This document shows positions 13,767 to 25,469 of a stretch of 64,000 bases of DNA, in pieces (positions within the stretch are counted from its first letter, which is position 1; each line of letters opens with the position of its first letter). The stretch covers positions 5,085,001 to 5,149,000 of the forward strand of contig NC_066596.1 in assembly GCF_905475345.1 (NCBI RefSeq), written 5' to 3'. This DNA is from Vespula vulgaris. Lineage: Eukaryota; Arthropoda; Insecta; Hymenoptera; Vespidae. The notes under the pieces are model-generated. The model was not told the origin of the DNA and ran no database searches. It saw only the letters and a program-made list of their open reading frames with translations. The position numbers and the translations under genes are program-made.

Positions 13767-13768
<2 letters not shown>
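13709..13768 (+). promoter_or_regulatory. Candidate TATA promoter with short first exon and splice donor
   Basis: Two TATA-like boxes are visible, GTATAAAG near 13705-13712 and TATATAAG at 13720-13727. They are followed about 35 bp downstream by GTCAGC, a weak initiator match, and then by GCAG|GTAAGAG with GT at 13767-13768. The GA microsatellite begins directly after this donor. The spacing to the initiator is slightly long, so this is only a candidate. Confidence 0.2.

Positions 13769-13770
<2 letters not shown>

Positions 13771-13818
<48 letters not shown>
13771..13818. repeat. (GA)24 microsatellite
   Basis: Forty-eight bases of uninterrupted GA. The 105-aa plus frame and the overlapping minus frames are produced by this tract and the imperfect GA/GATA sequence up to about 13920. 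Confidence 0.97.
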
Positions 13819-13823
<5 letters not shown>

Positions 13824-16441
13824 AGCGTACAGAGGAAATACAAGGGAGAATGTACAAGAGAAATAGAGATAGAGATACATAGGTTGAGAGATAGAGTGAG
13901 AGAGAAAGATATAGAGAGAGGGGGATACAGAGACACGCCCGAAACACGTCTATATTTTAACGGGAAGCTCGACGGAGCGTTAAAACGATCCGTCAACGCG
14001 CCTCCCCGCGTGAGTATTAATTACAAAACAATGGACACCGTGCACGACGATCCATTGCGGAATGCGCGCGAAGCGTAATCGACGAAAGGGCCGGTCCTAC
14101 TGTAGGATTAACTCGGCAGCACAAACTCGAGCACCCTACATTTGATAGCCCTTTATGGATTTTCACGATTTCCTTTTTTATCGGATTTGTCTTATTCTCG
14201 AGTAAAGTAAATCAACATTGATAAACCATAAAGATTTCGATTCTATATAAATCGCTATTCTTATTTGCAGAGAGAAAAAAGAGAAATTACAAAATATTAA
14301 CTAATGGAAAAGAAAAATATTCGATTCCATATCTGTTTTTTGGAGGTATGGAATTCAGTTATTACTTAATAGTCTTTTTTTTTTATTACAGAGCGTTGCA
14401 AGAATCGTTAAAGGAATCGTGCTGCGAAAGCTTTTTTCCCCCCCAGGATAGGAGATTTCACAGCAATGGTGGAGGATTATCGGTATATATCACTGGCTCG
14501 TAGTAAACTCCAATTTAGCGAGAGGCGATGGCAAACAATTAAAACGAGTGCTACATATACATGTGTGTGCATATATGTGAGTGTGTGTGTACTCGTTTGC
14601 GTGTATACTATGTATAGATATAAAATGAACGATGAAGCGGAGCATCTGCGGAATAGCCTTTGGAATATCACCACATCGCGGAACTAATAACATCGAGTAC
14701 CGATAAACGAGAGTTACGACATCTGGTTAACATTCCTCGGGCGATTTACCTCACCCGCGGTTATGTTCTTCCTTCGTCAATCTGTTCTGGCACGGGATCA
14801 AGATGCTGCGTGGACCGAAGTGTAAGTTGTCGCACTTTAAGCACGTCCATGTTCTATAAAACGATCTGAGTGTTAAGCAAACTGTAACATAGCGGCTCTT
14901 AAAGATATATGATAGTTGATGTTAAAGATATTTTCAACTAAAATGATGTACTTCACTTTTCACATTCTATCGTATATATATGTATGTATAATATAATATA
15001 ATATATAGACATCGTTTTATCAATGAACGAACCTAAAGCTCTATCGTACTATTATTTAAAGTAAAAGTATTAAAAAAGCATTGGATCATAAAGATTGAAG
15101 GGTTGAGTTAAAAGGATGGGACGTTATAAATAGTCAATTTTTGCACTAAAAGAGGTAAAATAAATGAAGGTAGAGGTTTATTGGTCCACAAGATGAAGAG
15201 AGAGAGGAAGGGAGAGAGAGTTAAATCGATCAAAAAGATGATTTCCACGAGAGACGATAAAAGCGATGGATAGTTATAGTCTCATATAGAAGCGAACACG
15301 ATTAACGTTGGATTAAGTCGAACGTCATTTCCATACTTTATGCTCTCCCAAACGAACGAGGAAAGGCCCATCCGATTCGAGAACAGCCTCGTTCAAAGAA
15401 AACGCTTTAGTTAGGAAAAGTGAAGTGAGATGAAAATGAGTGGTAAAGTATAATAATAGAGCTAGAGCATTCGTTTTACAAGCACAAAAACATTCAATCC
15501 TCTTCGCTTACCAATTTGCTCCATTTATTTTCATTTATGTGATATTCAATCGCATGTATTTCTAATTCTACAAGTTTCGTTTAGAAATTCTATAGATTCG
15601 GAAAAATGAGCAATTCTTGCATTCTCGATTCTACGATGTCTTTAGAGTTGAACAATATGCACTCTAGTTAATGACATGACTTTCATGCAACGAGAAAGAA
15701 GACAGATCTTTGATTTTAAACAAGAGGTATTGTTATTAGCATTTGAACAACTACAGTAGCAAAAAAATATTGTGATCAACTACGGTATAAGTTGATCTAT
15801 ACTCTCAAATTCTATTTTCTATTTTCTATTTCTTTTTTTGCTTATTTAAATATGTAATATAACCATCAAATCAATCGTGCAATTTAACTCATTTTTCAGT
15901 AAGTTCAGTAGCTACTAAAACTCGTTAGCTGCGCTTCAAGTTGAACTAACATTTTCACCAGTTACGATTTCATCAACATCCAAACTTACAATCAAGAACG
16001 AAGTAGCGAACGAGAGTTCGTAAGTTCTTCGTCTCTTATCTCCATCTAAATAGGAATCATCAGGTATAGCGGACAAAACTTAATGAAGAGAAAAAAAGAA
16101 AAAAGAAAAGAAAACAAATGATCAACAAGCTTGGACAGAGAGAAAAAAACGAAAAAGTGATTAAATTGTAAGCAGGAAAGGTCGGGAGTTCACGTGACGA
16201 GTAAACGAAACGTTGTCAGCGAGCGAAACAGAGAAAGAGAAATTCGTAGGAATCGGATTGGTTAGAAACGGACGAGATATCCTTCCCTAGACTCACGTAG
16301 TGCGGTCATTTATTTCCCTAGGGTAAGCCGAGTACGTACAGTGTGCGCTCTTAACGAGATTATTGTCGCCTCGACGTGGATGCTCTGAGCTACACGTCGA
16401 TATGCCAATCACGATTTCGAGCTATGTACCGGTTGAACCTT

Positions 16442-16446
<5 letters not shown>
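13819..16446. other. AT-rich non-coding stretch
   Basis: No gene is recognised. It contains a degenerate GA/GATA tail (13830-13925), a TG-rich alternating purine-pyrimidine stretch (about 14557-14592), a TA-rich segment with ATAATATAAT repeats (14975-15008) and a short C homopolymer near 14440. Confidence 0.5.
14557..14592. repeat. (TG)n-like alternating purine-pyrimidine tract
   Basis: An imperfect TG/CA run (TGTGTGCATATATGTGAGTGTGTGTG) of a type able to form Z-DNA. Confidence 0.75.

Positions 16447-16472
<26 letters not shown>
16447..16472. repeat. (TC)n microsatellite
   Basis: About 13 TC repeats followed by TTTC-rich pyrimidine sequence to about 16510. Confidence 0.93.
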
Positions 16473-16478
<6 letters not shown>

Positions 16479-16699
16479 TTTTTCTTTCTCTCCGTCTGTC
16501 TCTTTCTTTCTTCCCGCGAATGAATGAGTTTTTTGAGTACAAGGGAAAGAAGAACTTTCGTAATTTCTTTTTACTTTCTTTTTCCCCTTAGGATGATCTT
16601 TGAAACATCTCGTGAGCATCTTCTTCAAGACTGGTAAGACAGTCTAGCAAGAGAGAGTGAGAGATAGAGAAAGAAAGAAAAAGAAAATCGTGCTACGCA

Positions 16700-16872
16700 C
16701 CGGACAGAGGCAACATTAAGGCCAATTGTGGCCCCAACGTGAGAAACGGGGCCCGCTCGCGCCTTCGTGTCCATGCGAGAGATTTCAATTACGCCTCGTT
16801 ATACCGACAGATGGGAATAATGGTCCTTCTAACATCGCCGACACTCGCCTCTCGTTCCGTAGAAAGAGACGC
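16700..16872. other. GC-rich island with GGGGCC core
   Basis: It contains AAGGCCAATTGTGGCCCCAACG and ACGGGGCCCG. The motif TTGGGGCC (here on the minus strand) also occurs in the 3.9-kb island. A 68-codon frame is open but unrecognised. It is a candidate conserved non-coding element. Confidence 0.25.
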
Positions 16873-18345
16873 CTACGAGAAGAGGCAGAGAGAAAGAGAG
16901 AATTTATTGTAACAAGAGCTGGGGTATGTTGATACAAATAATATGATTAGAATAATTGAAATTAAATATCTGATAACATGCAATAAGATACGTATAGTGT
17001 TTCGATTAGTCAGCAAGTAATTAGATTGAAAGTGTATACGTACTGCTAACTTAAACTAATTCACAAATAAACTTATCTACTTGCGATATATAAAAAAAAA
17101 GATGCGAGTTGGAGAATTCGATCTCAAACGAAAATAAGTTTTTCAGATAAAACAGTAAATATTTTCAGAGCTTCATCGTAAATCTAAACTCGTTAAATAT
17201 GTTTCCATTAATTTAACTCGTATTCAAAGAATTCCTGTGATTAAATCGCGAGTTCTATTAATAAGCTGAAAATAGTTAGATCAGTCAAGGGGAAGAAAAA
17301 ATACAGAGAAAGAGAGGTCTATGTTATAATGTACCTCCGACGCGAACGAAATCGCAAAATATGAGTTTGCTCGGGAGGCGTTCGTCGTCCTCCTCGGAGC
17401 GTGCAACGAAATATAAATCGCAAACAGAACGGGGGAGCTACAGGTTGAAGCGTCCATAGTTGAGGACGAGAGACGAGAGAAGAAGGGACGCGATGAAGGT
17501 AGGAATGAAAATAAACTTGGCTTCCTCGCTGCGTTATCACTATAACTCCGCTTTCGGGAAAAGGTTTCTCCTTCCTTTTCTCCTGCTTTTCCTTTTTTCT
17601 TTTTTCTTTTTTTCTTTCTTTTTTTCTTTTTTTTCCTTTACTTTCTTTCTCCATCTCCGTCCTTTTTACCTTACCCCTCACCTTTATACCAATCTACGTG
17701 CTTCATACCGCGAACGTAAAAATTTACCGCCCTCCAACTCCCTCTTTTTATTTAGAAGCTAGCGATTCCTGGTACAAGAGAAAATGAAATGGAGTTCTCT
17801 TTCGAACGATTGTAGTATATTGCGCGTGTTATAAAGAGTATTTCTCTCGATGGTGGTTTAAGTGTTCTTCTGAAAATCTCTCTTGGTTGTTTCAGATAAA
17901 TATTTAATCTTTTCTACAAATCAACTTCTTCGATTTAAGATATTTTATTATCCGATCATCGTTGATAGCAAAACAGGATTGTACTATTCCGTACTTGTTT
18001 TTATACTTTGGAATTTCATGATATTTTTAATTTATTTCTAACGAGATATATTTCGTAGAAAGGCTCTTTATATCTATTTTATGTGAAATAAAGGAGAAAT
18101 GAAAGTTATTAATCGAAGTTGGGTGGTAGCCGACCTGTAGACGTCTCGCGATAAAGGAATTTTCCCGCGAGGTTCCCTGTCCTACGTCGACTTCCCGCTT
18201 CGAAAGTCGACTACTCGATTTTGCGAGCGTGCGAATCGACAAATCGAATTTTCGATGTTTGTTCGACGAGGCTGCCTCAAGCATCGTACCTCCGTGTGCA
18301 CAGAAATTCCCTTGATACGACTTGCCTCTCCAAGCCAACTCGCGT
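16873..18345. other. Non-coding stretch with a long pyrimidine tract
   Basis: No gene is recognised. The main structure is a T/C-only tract at about 17571-17652, built from TTTC and TTTTC motifs, which accounts for the K/E-rich minus-strand and F/S-rich plus-strand frames. The sequence at 18120-18345 is GC-richer and unexplained. Confidence 0.5.
17571..17652. repeat. Polypyrimidine (TTTC)n-like tract
   Basis: About 80 bases of nearly pure T and C. The opposite strand is purine-only, so triplex (H-DNA) formation is conceivable. Confidence 0.85.
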
Positions 18346-18399
18346 TCTCTCTCTCTTTCTCTCTCTCTCTCTCTATCTCTCTTTCTCTTTCTCTTTCTC
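18346..18399. repeat. (TC)n imperfect microsatellite
   Basis: TC repeats with TTTC and TATC interruptions. The open frames across it are artefacts. Confidence 0.93.
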
Positions 18400-18581
18400 G
18401 TTGTACGCGTATAGGTAAACGTATTTCTCGACATTCGAACGGTAACGTGAGAAAGAGAACGCGATTCGATTGAATTCACAAAACGAAAAGACCAAAAATT
18501 CCTATCGCCTCATACAAACGATATTTCTGTTGATAAAAAAGAACAAATCGTATTCAGTTTATCAGCAGATCAAATAATCTA

Positions 18582-18585
<4 letters not shown>

Positions 18586-18621
<36 letters not shown>
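18586..18621. repeat. (AT)18 microsatellite
   Basis: Thirty-six bases of uninterrupted AT; a shorter AT run follows at about 18734-18748. Confidence 0.95.
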
Positions 18622-18624
<3 letters not shown>

Positions 18625-21600
18625 TCTGAAATATTAGAAATTAGGCAAATAAATGATTCTTTTATAGTTCTAATATCAATGATCATTCGTATTCGTTTAT
18701 ATACGGCTATACGTATTATTTGCTCGTTCATTAGATATATATATATATGCCTCAAAGAAGGGAATAGAATCGTTAGGGAAAATCATGGCAAAGCGTTTTA
18801 TTGTTTGATCGATAATCCCATGGGACTCGGTTAATTCGACTTGGAAGTCGTCGAAGGTAGAATGTGAGTTCCCTCGCGCCTCTGCGACTTATCCAGAGAC
18901 GGGATCGATATCGGGTCGTCGATATCGACCTGCCGTACGTGTACTTCGAGACTGCACCCATGAGGCACTGGCTCGGTCACGCCCTCAGAAGTTAAAGTAC
19001 CTTCAAGCAAACCAGAAATGATTGAAGTTTACGAACATTTTTATTTGTTTCGATGGTAGGTATAGTTTTGTTTCTTGGTAGAGGAACAAACTGAACAATT
19101 AGAAGACATAACAAGAGCTATAATAAAAAAAAAAGTTCATATGCAATCTGATATTAATGACTAATGATGCTAATGAACGATGAATAATTTTTCAAACGTC
19201 AATTATCAATTTCAATTGTAGACATTTTTTTCTGGTAATACGTCAATCGAAGCAAATTGTTCTAACGATTTCTATTCGACGCGATCGAAAATCTGTCCGC
19301 CGTAGTGATTAAAGTTTCATTTTGCCATCTTCCACACAATCAATGTCAGGTTCAACGAACCAATATTTAATCACCAGAAATGCTACCACCTTGACGGTCG
19401 ATATCCTGAAAATCAATAATTCAGACATCTCTCGACTTATCGTTACCTTCTCGCGTCAACTTGACGAATCAGACGAGTCACGCTTTTTAACCATCGATCT
19501 TAACGATCAACAGCCTTCTAGGAGTTCATGTTATATGTAAGAAATAAATCTGATCATCAACCTTAAATCGGATAATTCTGTTACTATATAATCATTTTGA
19601 GAAAACGTCTAAACTACTTATTTCTTCATCCTGAAGACTGCTAATAAGCTAACAAATATAATCAAAAGAGACAGGATATTGAACTCTTCCTAAATTTCTT
19701 ATCCACTTGTTTTTTTCTATATCCTTTTTCTTTTTAAGGATTTTTATTTTCACTGACCCATCAAAAGTCAAGGCAACCTATCACGAAGATCTTCGCACGT
19801 GACCAGCATTTATCCGTTCACTTTTTCGTCAACCAAGGCCAATTTTCCAAAGTCCACGAGGCATTAATCATGAAAGCGTCGGAGCTAATAATCCAACGGT
19901 GTCATTGTATCGGAGGAAGACAGAAGAAAAACTAAGGGGGTGAGATGAAAAGGGAGATGAAGAAGAAGATGAAGAAGAAAAGAAATAGAAAATAAAAGGC
20001 ATAGTCACGTCTGGGAAATGCCAAAAGAATTTACTGGACGTTCCATGCCCGTATCGTTCTTCCAGTTGTGTTAATCAAAAAGTCTCATAAAGCCACGACA
20101 AACGGCCATGTTCGCAATGTTTTACGATGCCGTTGCAACGACTAACCTAACGAAACTTCTTTCGGCGAACTTTATATAGCTATATATCTATATAGTGTGC
20201 GTTTGCTTGCAGCGTTATTAATCGATTTATTTCACTCGGACCTTCAAATTAATACGTACCTACACGTTACGTTCAATGTTTAATGAAAACTTAGTGGCTG
20301 TTTCCATACCTAGATATTATTTATAGGCTGTATAAAAAAAAATAAATTAATTGAGAATCATCGATGCATTAAAATTATGTTCGTGTTATCGTGTCACGGA
20401 ATATTATGCATTAATATTAAATAAAAAATAAAGAAAACAGGAAACTCTTTATGGTAGAGAGTATTCTTCTCAACGGGACGAGCCTTGAAACATTCTTTGA
20501 TGGCCCTTCGAAGTCAATGAGCGCGTCGAAGATCGTATTATGCTGGAGAGTCGAATTTCAGCCGCATTGCACACATGCACGTGAGGAGCACGTCGTCTCG
20601 ATTATTCCGCCTCGTTCTCAAAATCCTTCGAGAAAGTCCTCGATCGTCTTGGTAGATTCGATTTACTTTCGAGAAACCGAGAAGGTTCGCTTGGAGTCTA
20701 TCACGTTCCGAAAATAAATTTTTGGCGAAGAGGAACAAGACCAATAATTGTTACTTTACCCTTATGTTAATTTTCTAAGTGGTAATTTGTTCGCACGCCA
20801 TAACGGTGCAATTATTCAATGAATAAATTGCTGTTTGTAAACGTTTTAAAATTAAATTCGGTATTCGTATAGTCAATTGTCACTCTTGAAGGAATAAATG
20901 GGTGTGCTGTTCAGAAACGTATAGGTAACGGAATGATACGTATAGTCGTTCAAGTTTGTTTCTCTGCATCGGACAATTTTATGAACCACACGGCTGGCAC
21001 TCCTCGAATCGTCGAAGAATCGACGACGGCGCCGAGATTCGTGATTCAAATGCGGAAGAATACATCTCGAGAAAGTGCGCGCTCGAGCGAGCGGACGAGA
21101 AGGTATACACACATTCGCGCTTAGCTGAATCAATCCGATCGTAAATAACATACTCCACTCGTAAAGCCATCCGTACTGGTCAGTAAAATCTCTCTACTCT
21201 TTCTGTCTTTCTCTATCGCTTTCTGCGAACCTTTTTAAGTACATTTTAGACTGATAAATGTGCCGGTCGATCGATGTAAATAAAAAGCAATAAACGATAA
21301 ATTACGAACAAGCCGCTCTTTAATGTCGACGCTGTTTCATACTTCGCGATAACGTTCCCGTTCGAAAAGTCAGAAGCATTAGCTTCTCTTTAATCTACGT
21401 ATATTAATGGACGGCACCGAGCGAAAACTCTAACACTACGATCCATCTCCTCGAAATCCTTTTGACTCAAATACAAAAAGTCACGCTTTATCTTCCGGTA
21501 AGATAGTTACGACATAGTTATAATTATTGATTTTTGTGGGATAATTTAAAGAACGGAGGATAAAATGAATGCTCTTAAAAACAAAATGACAGTCAATACA

Positions 21601-21902
21601 TTATTCTCTCGCGTCTCAGTTATGAAAACATTTTCTATCCGTTCGACGTAACAAACGGACTCGAATGACTTTTCATTAAAGCCACGAATAGTACTGAAAC
21701 TTTTGAATTTTCTGAATATAAATATGACGTGGCTCACTAGCCCGTGAATTTTCGAATCGAGCTCGCGTTTCTTTTGCGTCGCAAGCAAGAATAAATATGG
21801 CGGATCTTTCAAACAGCCGACTTTCATATGCTTCACATTTTTCTTTCTTTTTCTCTTCTTTCTCTCTCGACATTTTTCTGATTGCGGAGCAACTCGTCGG
21901 CG
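18622..21902. other. AT-rich non-coding stretch
   Basis: No gene is recognised. The segment 18830-18970 is GC-richer and contains two CGATATCG palindromes. Modest unrecognised open frames occur at 19322-19540, 20451-20717 and 20873-21151. The last is overlapped on both strands at 20930-21150, where the DNA is somewhat GC-richer. Confidence 0.45.
18906..18927. promoter_or_regulatory. Paired CGATATCG palindromes
   Basis: Two copies of CGATATCG start 14 bp apart (18906 and 18920), and the second sits in the 12-bp palindrome GTCGATATCGAC. Each carries a CGATA motif on both strands. CGATA-type sites bind BEAF-32 in Drosophila and resemble the DREF site. Function here is inference. Confidence 0.3.
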
Positions 21903-21934
21903 GTGTTCGGTTTCTGATTATTGGAAATCGATCC
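21903..21934 (+). repeat. 32-bp dispersed direct repeat, copy 1
   Basis: It starts GTGTTCGGTTTCTGATTATT and ends GGAAATCGATCC. It matches copy 2 at 22890-22921 at 30 of 32 positions. Similarity continues more weakly downstream, with GTCG..AGGG.ACGCT.G in both. It contains ATTGG (inverted CCAAT box) and AAATCGAT (onecut-like). Confidence 0.85.
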
Positions 21935-21994
21935 ACAGCACGTCGTTAAGGGCACGCTTGTATCGTTGGATCTGTTCGCGAAAGTGGCGGGGGA

Positions 21995-22005
21995 CTAAGA
22001 GAAAC

Positions 22006-22036
<31 letters not shown>

Positions 22037-22097
22037 ACGAGAGAGAGAAAGAGAGGAAGAGAGGAAGATAGGAAGAGAGAAAGAGAGAAAGAGAGAG
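21995..22097. repeat. Imperfect (GA)n purine tract
   Basis: About 100 bases of GA, GAAA and GGAA motifs, the longest of the interrupted GA tracts in this part of the window. Confidence 0.93.
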
Positions 22098-22889
22098 TAA
22101 TAAAACTTGAGTGAACATACTATCAGCACTTGTCGCATCAACTCGGTTAAAACCTTCTGGCTAAAAGAATTGTACTCCCTTTGCCTGTTATTTGTACTAA
22201 ATGAATAATGGTCTCTGACGTATCATTGGTTATAATGGTTAAATACATAGAAATAAAATACAAACAAATATTTACTTTTAATACGATGAGCGAAGTGCAA
22301 ATAGCCATTAAATATAATTCTGTTTCCTCGAAGGATCATTATTTAGAACGAAATGGTTAACATGAGTTAAAAAGAGATAAAGCTGGAGAGAAGAGAAACG
22401 CGAAAGGCCATTTCCATTATGTGCACGAAACATATGGGCACGATACACTATCCTAGACAGAGCCTGGTTGAATGAAGTCGTTTCGACTTGGCTGGGAAAG
22501 CGTGCTTGCACAAGCATCGATAAACAAACGTTTGACTCTTGTCGTTCGTGACATGAAACCGCGACTGTTTTGTTGACGTACTTCGTACACGCTGTTTTGT
22601 TGAATATCAAATATAACAAGTAGCAATGTTTTATGTTTGCTAAAATGATCCAGACTTTGATAGGAAAATTGAAGGATATTGTATTCATTTTTCTTTTTCC
22701 ATTCTTATCATTGACTTTGATGAATTTTTTATTCGTACCTTTGACAAAAACAAAATTGGTTTCAAAATAAATTGACGCAGGTACCTGCCCTTAATTAAAA
22801 ACAGAAACTAATTGACGTATCAGTGTGGTTGTCTAGCTCCTTTACCTAACTTCTTTCCTGTTAGTGATCACGAGTAATCCTCGATAGCA

Positions 22890-22921
22890 GTGTTCGCTTT
22901 CCGATTATTGGAAATCGATCC
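22890..22921 (+). repeat. 32-bp dispersed direct repeat, copy 2
   Basis: This is the second copy of the element at 21903-21934, in the same orientation 987 bp away with two substitutions. It lies in a GC-richer segment (22880-23060) with short unrecognised open frames on both strands. Confidence 0.85.
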
Positions 22922-23724
22922 TGGGTACACGGAACCGGTCGAGGGTACGCTCGAACGACTCCGTGGCTACGTTTACAGTCTAACTTGGCCCCCAGACGCA
23001 CGCGAGCGATCGTCTGAACCATCCCCTTGCCGAACCGAACTGATGAATATCTTGCGATCGGTCGTTCACATTTAAATATCACTGCGATAGAGCTGAAACT
23101 TGGGTTATTGCTATTTTGAAGGTTACCAAACTAGCTAAAAATGTTATCAATCAATACGTCTACTTGAGACAATTGGAGAATAAAGTAAATCCGATTATCG
23201 CTTCATCAGACTCTAGAATCCTTATATTATCACTTCAACGGATTAATTCGTTAAAATCAGGACGTCCGAATTCGTCAACGTCAATGTCACTTGGTCGGAG
23301 TAAGATTCTTGATGAGGATGCAAATTCTTGACGTGATCATAAAGGCAATCTACTTGGCAGAGGGACAAAAAAAATTCGAAGAACGGGGCACTTAGGCGAC
23401 GTACGAAAAAGAGGAAGTCGTTCCCGCGAACGACAACTACTACGAAGAATAAGAAGAAGAAGAGGGGAAGGAAAGGGTAGAGAAGTGAAGGGGAGGAGTC
23501 GAAAATTGAGCACCGCGGGCGAGCGCTGTAAATTAAATTTGGCTGCCAAGGAAGTCATAACGGTCGGCACGTGCTTGCTGTACGGCGTGCGCGTATATAC
23601 GTCATGGTATTATAAGAAAAAGAAAAAGAGAAGGAAGAAGGAGAATAATAAAAAAAGAAAGAAAGAAGAATATAGAAAAAGATCTTTCTTCCTACCTTCT
23701 TTGTTTTCGTCGTTTTTCTTTTCG

Positions 23725-23747
23725 TCAGGAAGCGTGGCCGATACGTG
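23725..23747 (+). repeat. 23-bp direct repeat, copy 1
   Basis: TCAGGAAGCGTGGCCGATAC plus GTG. It recurs at 23972-23994 with two differences. Confidence 0.8.
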
Positions 23748-23971
23748 ACGCGAATGCGAAAATCGAATTCGTTTAAATCGACGTTAAAGCGCCGACGTGA
23801 CATAATGTCGGCTTGACAATCGGCATTCCAGTGGATTCAACGAAATTCACCTTTCGTCAATGTTATTTCGCCATTTGTATCGCGATTTAATGCGTTCGAT
23901 TGGAATAAACTCAAGCAGGTTGGCACGTGTCATCGGGAATAGAAATGCATTGTTGCGAACGAACAGCGGAC

Positions 23972-23994
23972 TCAGGAAGCGTGACTGATACGTG
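23972..23994 (+). repeat. 23-bp direct repeat, copy 2
   Basis: TCAGGAAGCGTGACTGATAC plus GTG, 247 bp downstream of copy 1 in the same orientation. Confidence 0.8.
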
Positions 23995-24459
23995 TTCAGA
24001 TTTTCGATTATTTTATTATGTAAAAGCAAACGATAGGAAAAGTTAAATAATTACAACGATGATGTTTTTAATATCGAAAAAGTACGGTTAAATGCCTGCC
24101 GTTTGTAATAAATGGATTTTGGTTCATCACGAAGCTTCGTCGTGAATCAAATCGATTTCTTCTGCAAATTCAAAACGCGAAAAATTGCTTCGTTTCACTG
24201 AACGCGCAAATTTTTCTCATTCAACTCTCTCATTGTCTCGCTCAATCATCCCATGAAATGATATTTTCCATAGAAAGCGCTGCAAAACGTTTCGTACAGA
24301 CGATGCTACGCTTTTAGCAGCGGAAACAATCGTCTAATGAAACAAGTACAATGTTACCGCTCGACCGATGGAGTCCAGTTTATACGCTAGTCCAGAAGAG
24401 CCTCCCGTCCTACTCGAATTTCCATTTGAAACCTATGCGAGTCGACGAAGATTACGCAT

Positions 24460-24505
24460 AAGGCTAATTAAATTCGTTCGCACACAATGCATGTTTAATT
24501 AACCA
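24460..24505. promoter_or_regulatory. Homeodomain-like motif cluster
   Basis: CTAATTAAATT and GTTTAATTAACC flank an ATGCATG sequence within 45 bp. TAATTA is the classic homeodomain core. AT-rich DNA makes chance occurrence easy, so confidence is low. Confidence 0.2.
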
Positions 24506-25417
24506 TCATCATTGAGTACTGGTCTCCCCTAACTAACGTCTACTTCAATTCCTCATCCCTCAGTCTCTTTTTATATGAAAGCTCATAATGCGCGAGCAAA
24601 TAATAAGGGATGATCGACCCTCTTGTAAAAGTGCACTTTGCATTTCGCCCATACGGTGCCCTTTGTGAACAGAGGAAAACAGAAGGCACGTTTTTTTTTT
24701 ACCCTCTTATCTTGTAAATTTGTCCAACAATGATACGTTCTAACGACCTCAGGTAGGAAAGATCGATGGCTCAGAAAAGAAGTATTTAAAGGAACGAAGA
24801 CTAGAAAAGCAACGATTAATTCTCCAAAGTTTTATTTCCTATATTTGGTTTTAACAAAGATACTTGAAAGAGGGATGCTTTCGGTATACCGTGAACATTC
24901 TCCCCGCCCTCATTCTCTACCTAGTATCATCCCCTTCCGATCGATTGCAGCTGAGCAAGCGAAACCTTCAAATTACCAGACTATTACGAATTCAAATGGC
25001 GCAATAATCGTGCGAACTATCACCAAACAGGAATATTTCGTGATGACATAACGTCAAATAGGGGATGATACCAAGCCAATTTATTTCTCGAGCTACTCAG
25101 ACTCTATCAACATTTTGACTTAGTCAAAAATACGACTCATTCGTGATTAATGATTCGAAATGATTCTTGCGGTGTATGCGTTTGTATGCCTAGTTAAAAT
25201 ACACGTTGATAGCGTGTTAGTGATCGATTTGTTCCTTGTGCTTCTCGTCCTTCTCTCGAGTTTATCTCTTTCTCTCATCGACGTACACTTGACCGAGTAG
25301 TTCGAGGCACTTGGCAAGACACACAAACATACAGACAGCCACGTACAAGTGCGCTTCCACGAGTAGGTCGTGTCTCGGGCGATCTCTCCAAGAGTGGCGC
25401 CAGCGTGTAAACGAGCC

Positions 25418-25429
25418 GAGAGAAAGAGA

Positions 25430-25462
<33 letters not shown>

Positions 25463-25469
25463 AAAGAGA
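25418..25469. repeat. (GA)n/(GAAA)n microsatellite
   Basis: A GA core at about 25438-25456 is flanked on both sides by AAAGAG units. The RERERK and SLSLSF frames are artefacts. Confidence 0.95.

Larger units (their letters stand above)
22922..25417. other. Mixed non-coding stretch
   Basis: No gene is recognised. It holds A/G-rich sequence at 23380-23500 and 23600-23690, a GC-richer block at 23500-23830, a 23-bp direct repeat pair, and a TAATTAA-rich segment at 24460-24505. Confidence 0.5.

Noticed and set aside
17319..17762. K/E-rich and F/S-rich overlapping frames on opposite strands
   Set aside because: They are produced by the polypyrimidine tract at 17571-17652.
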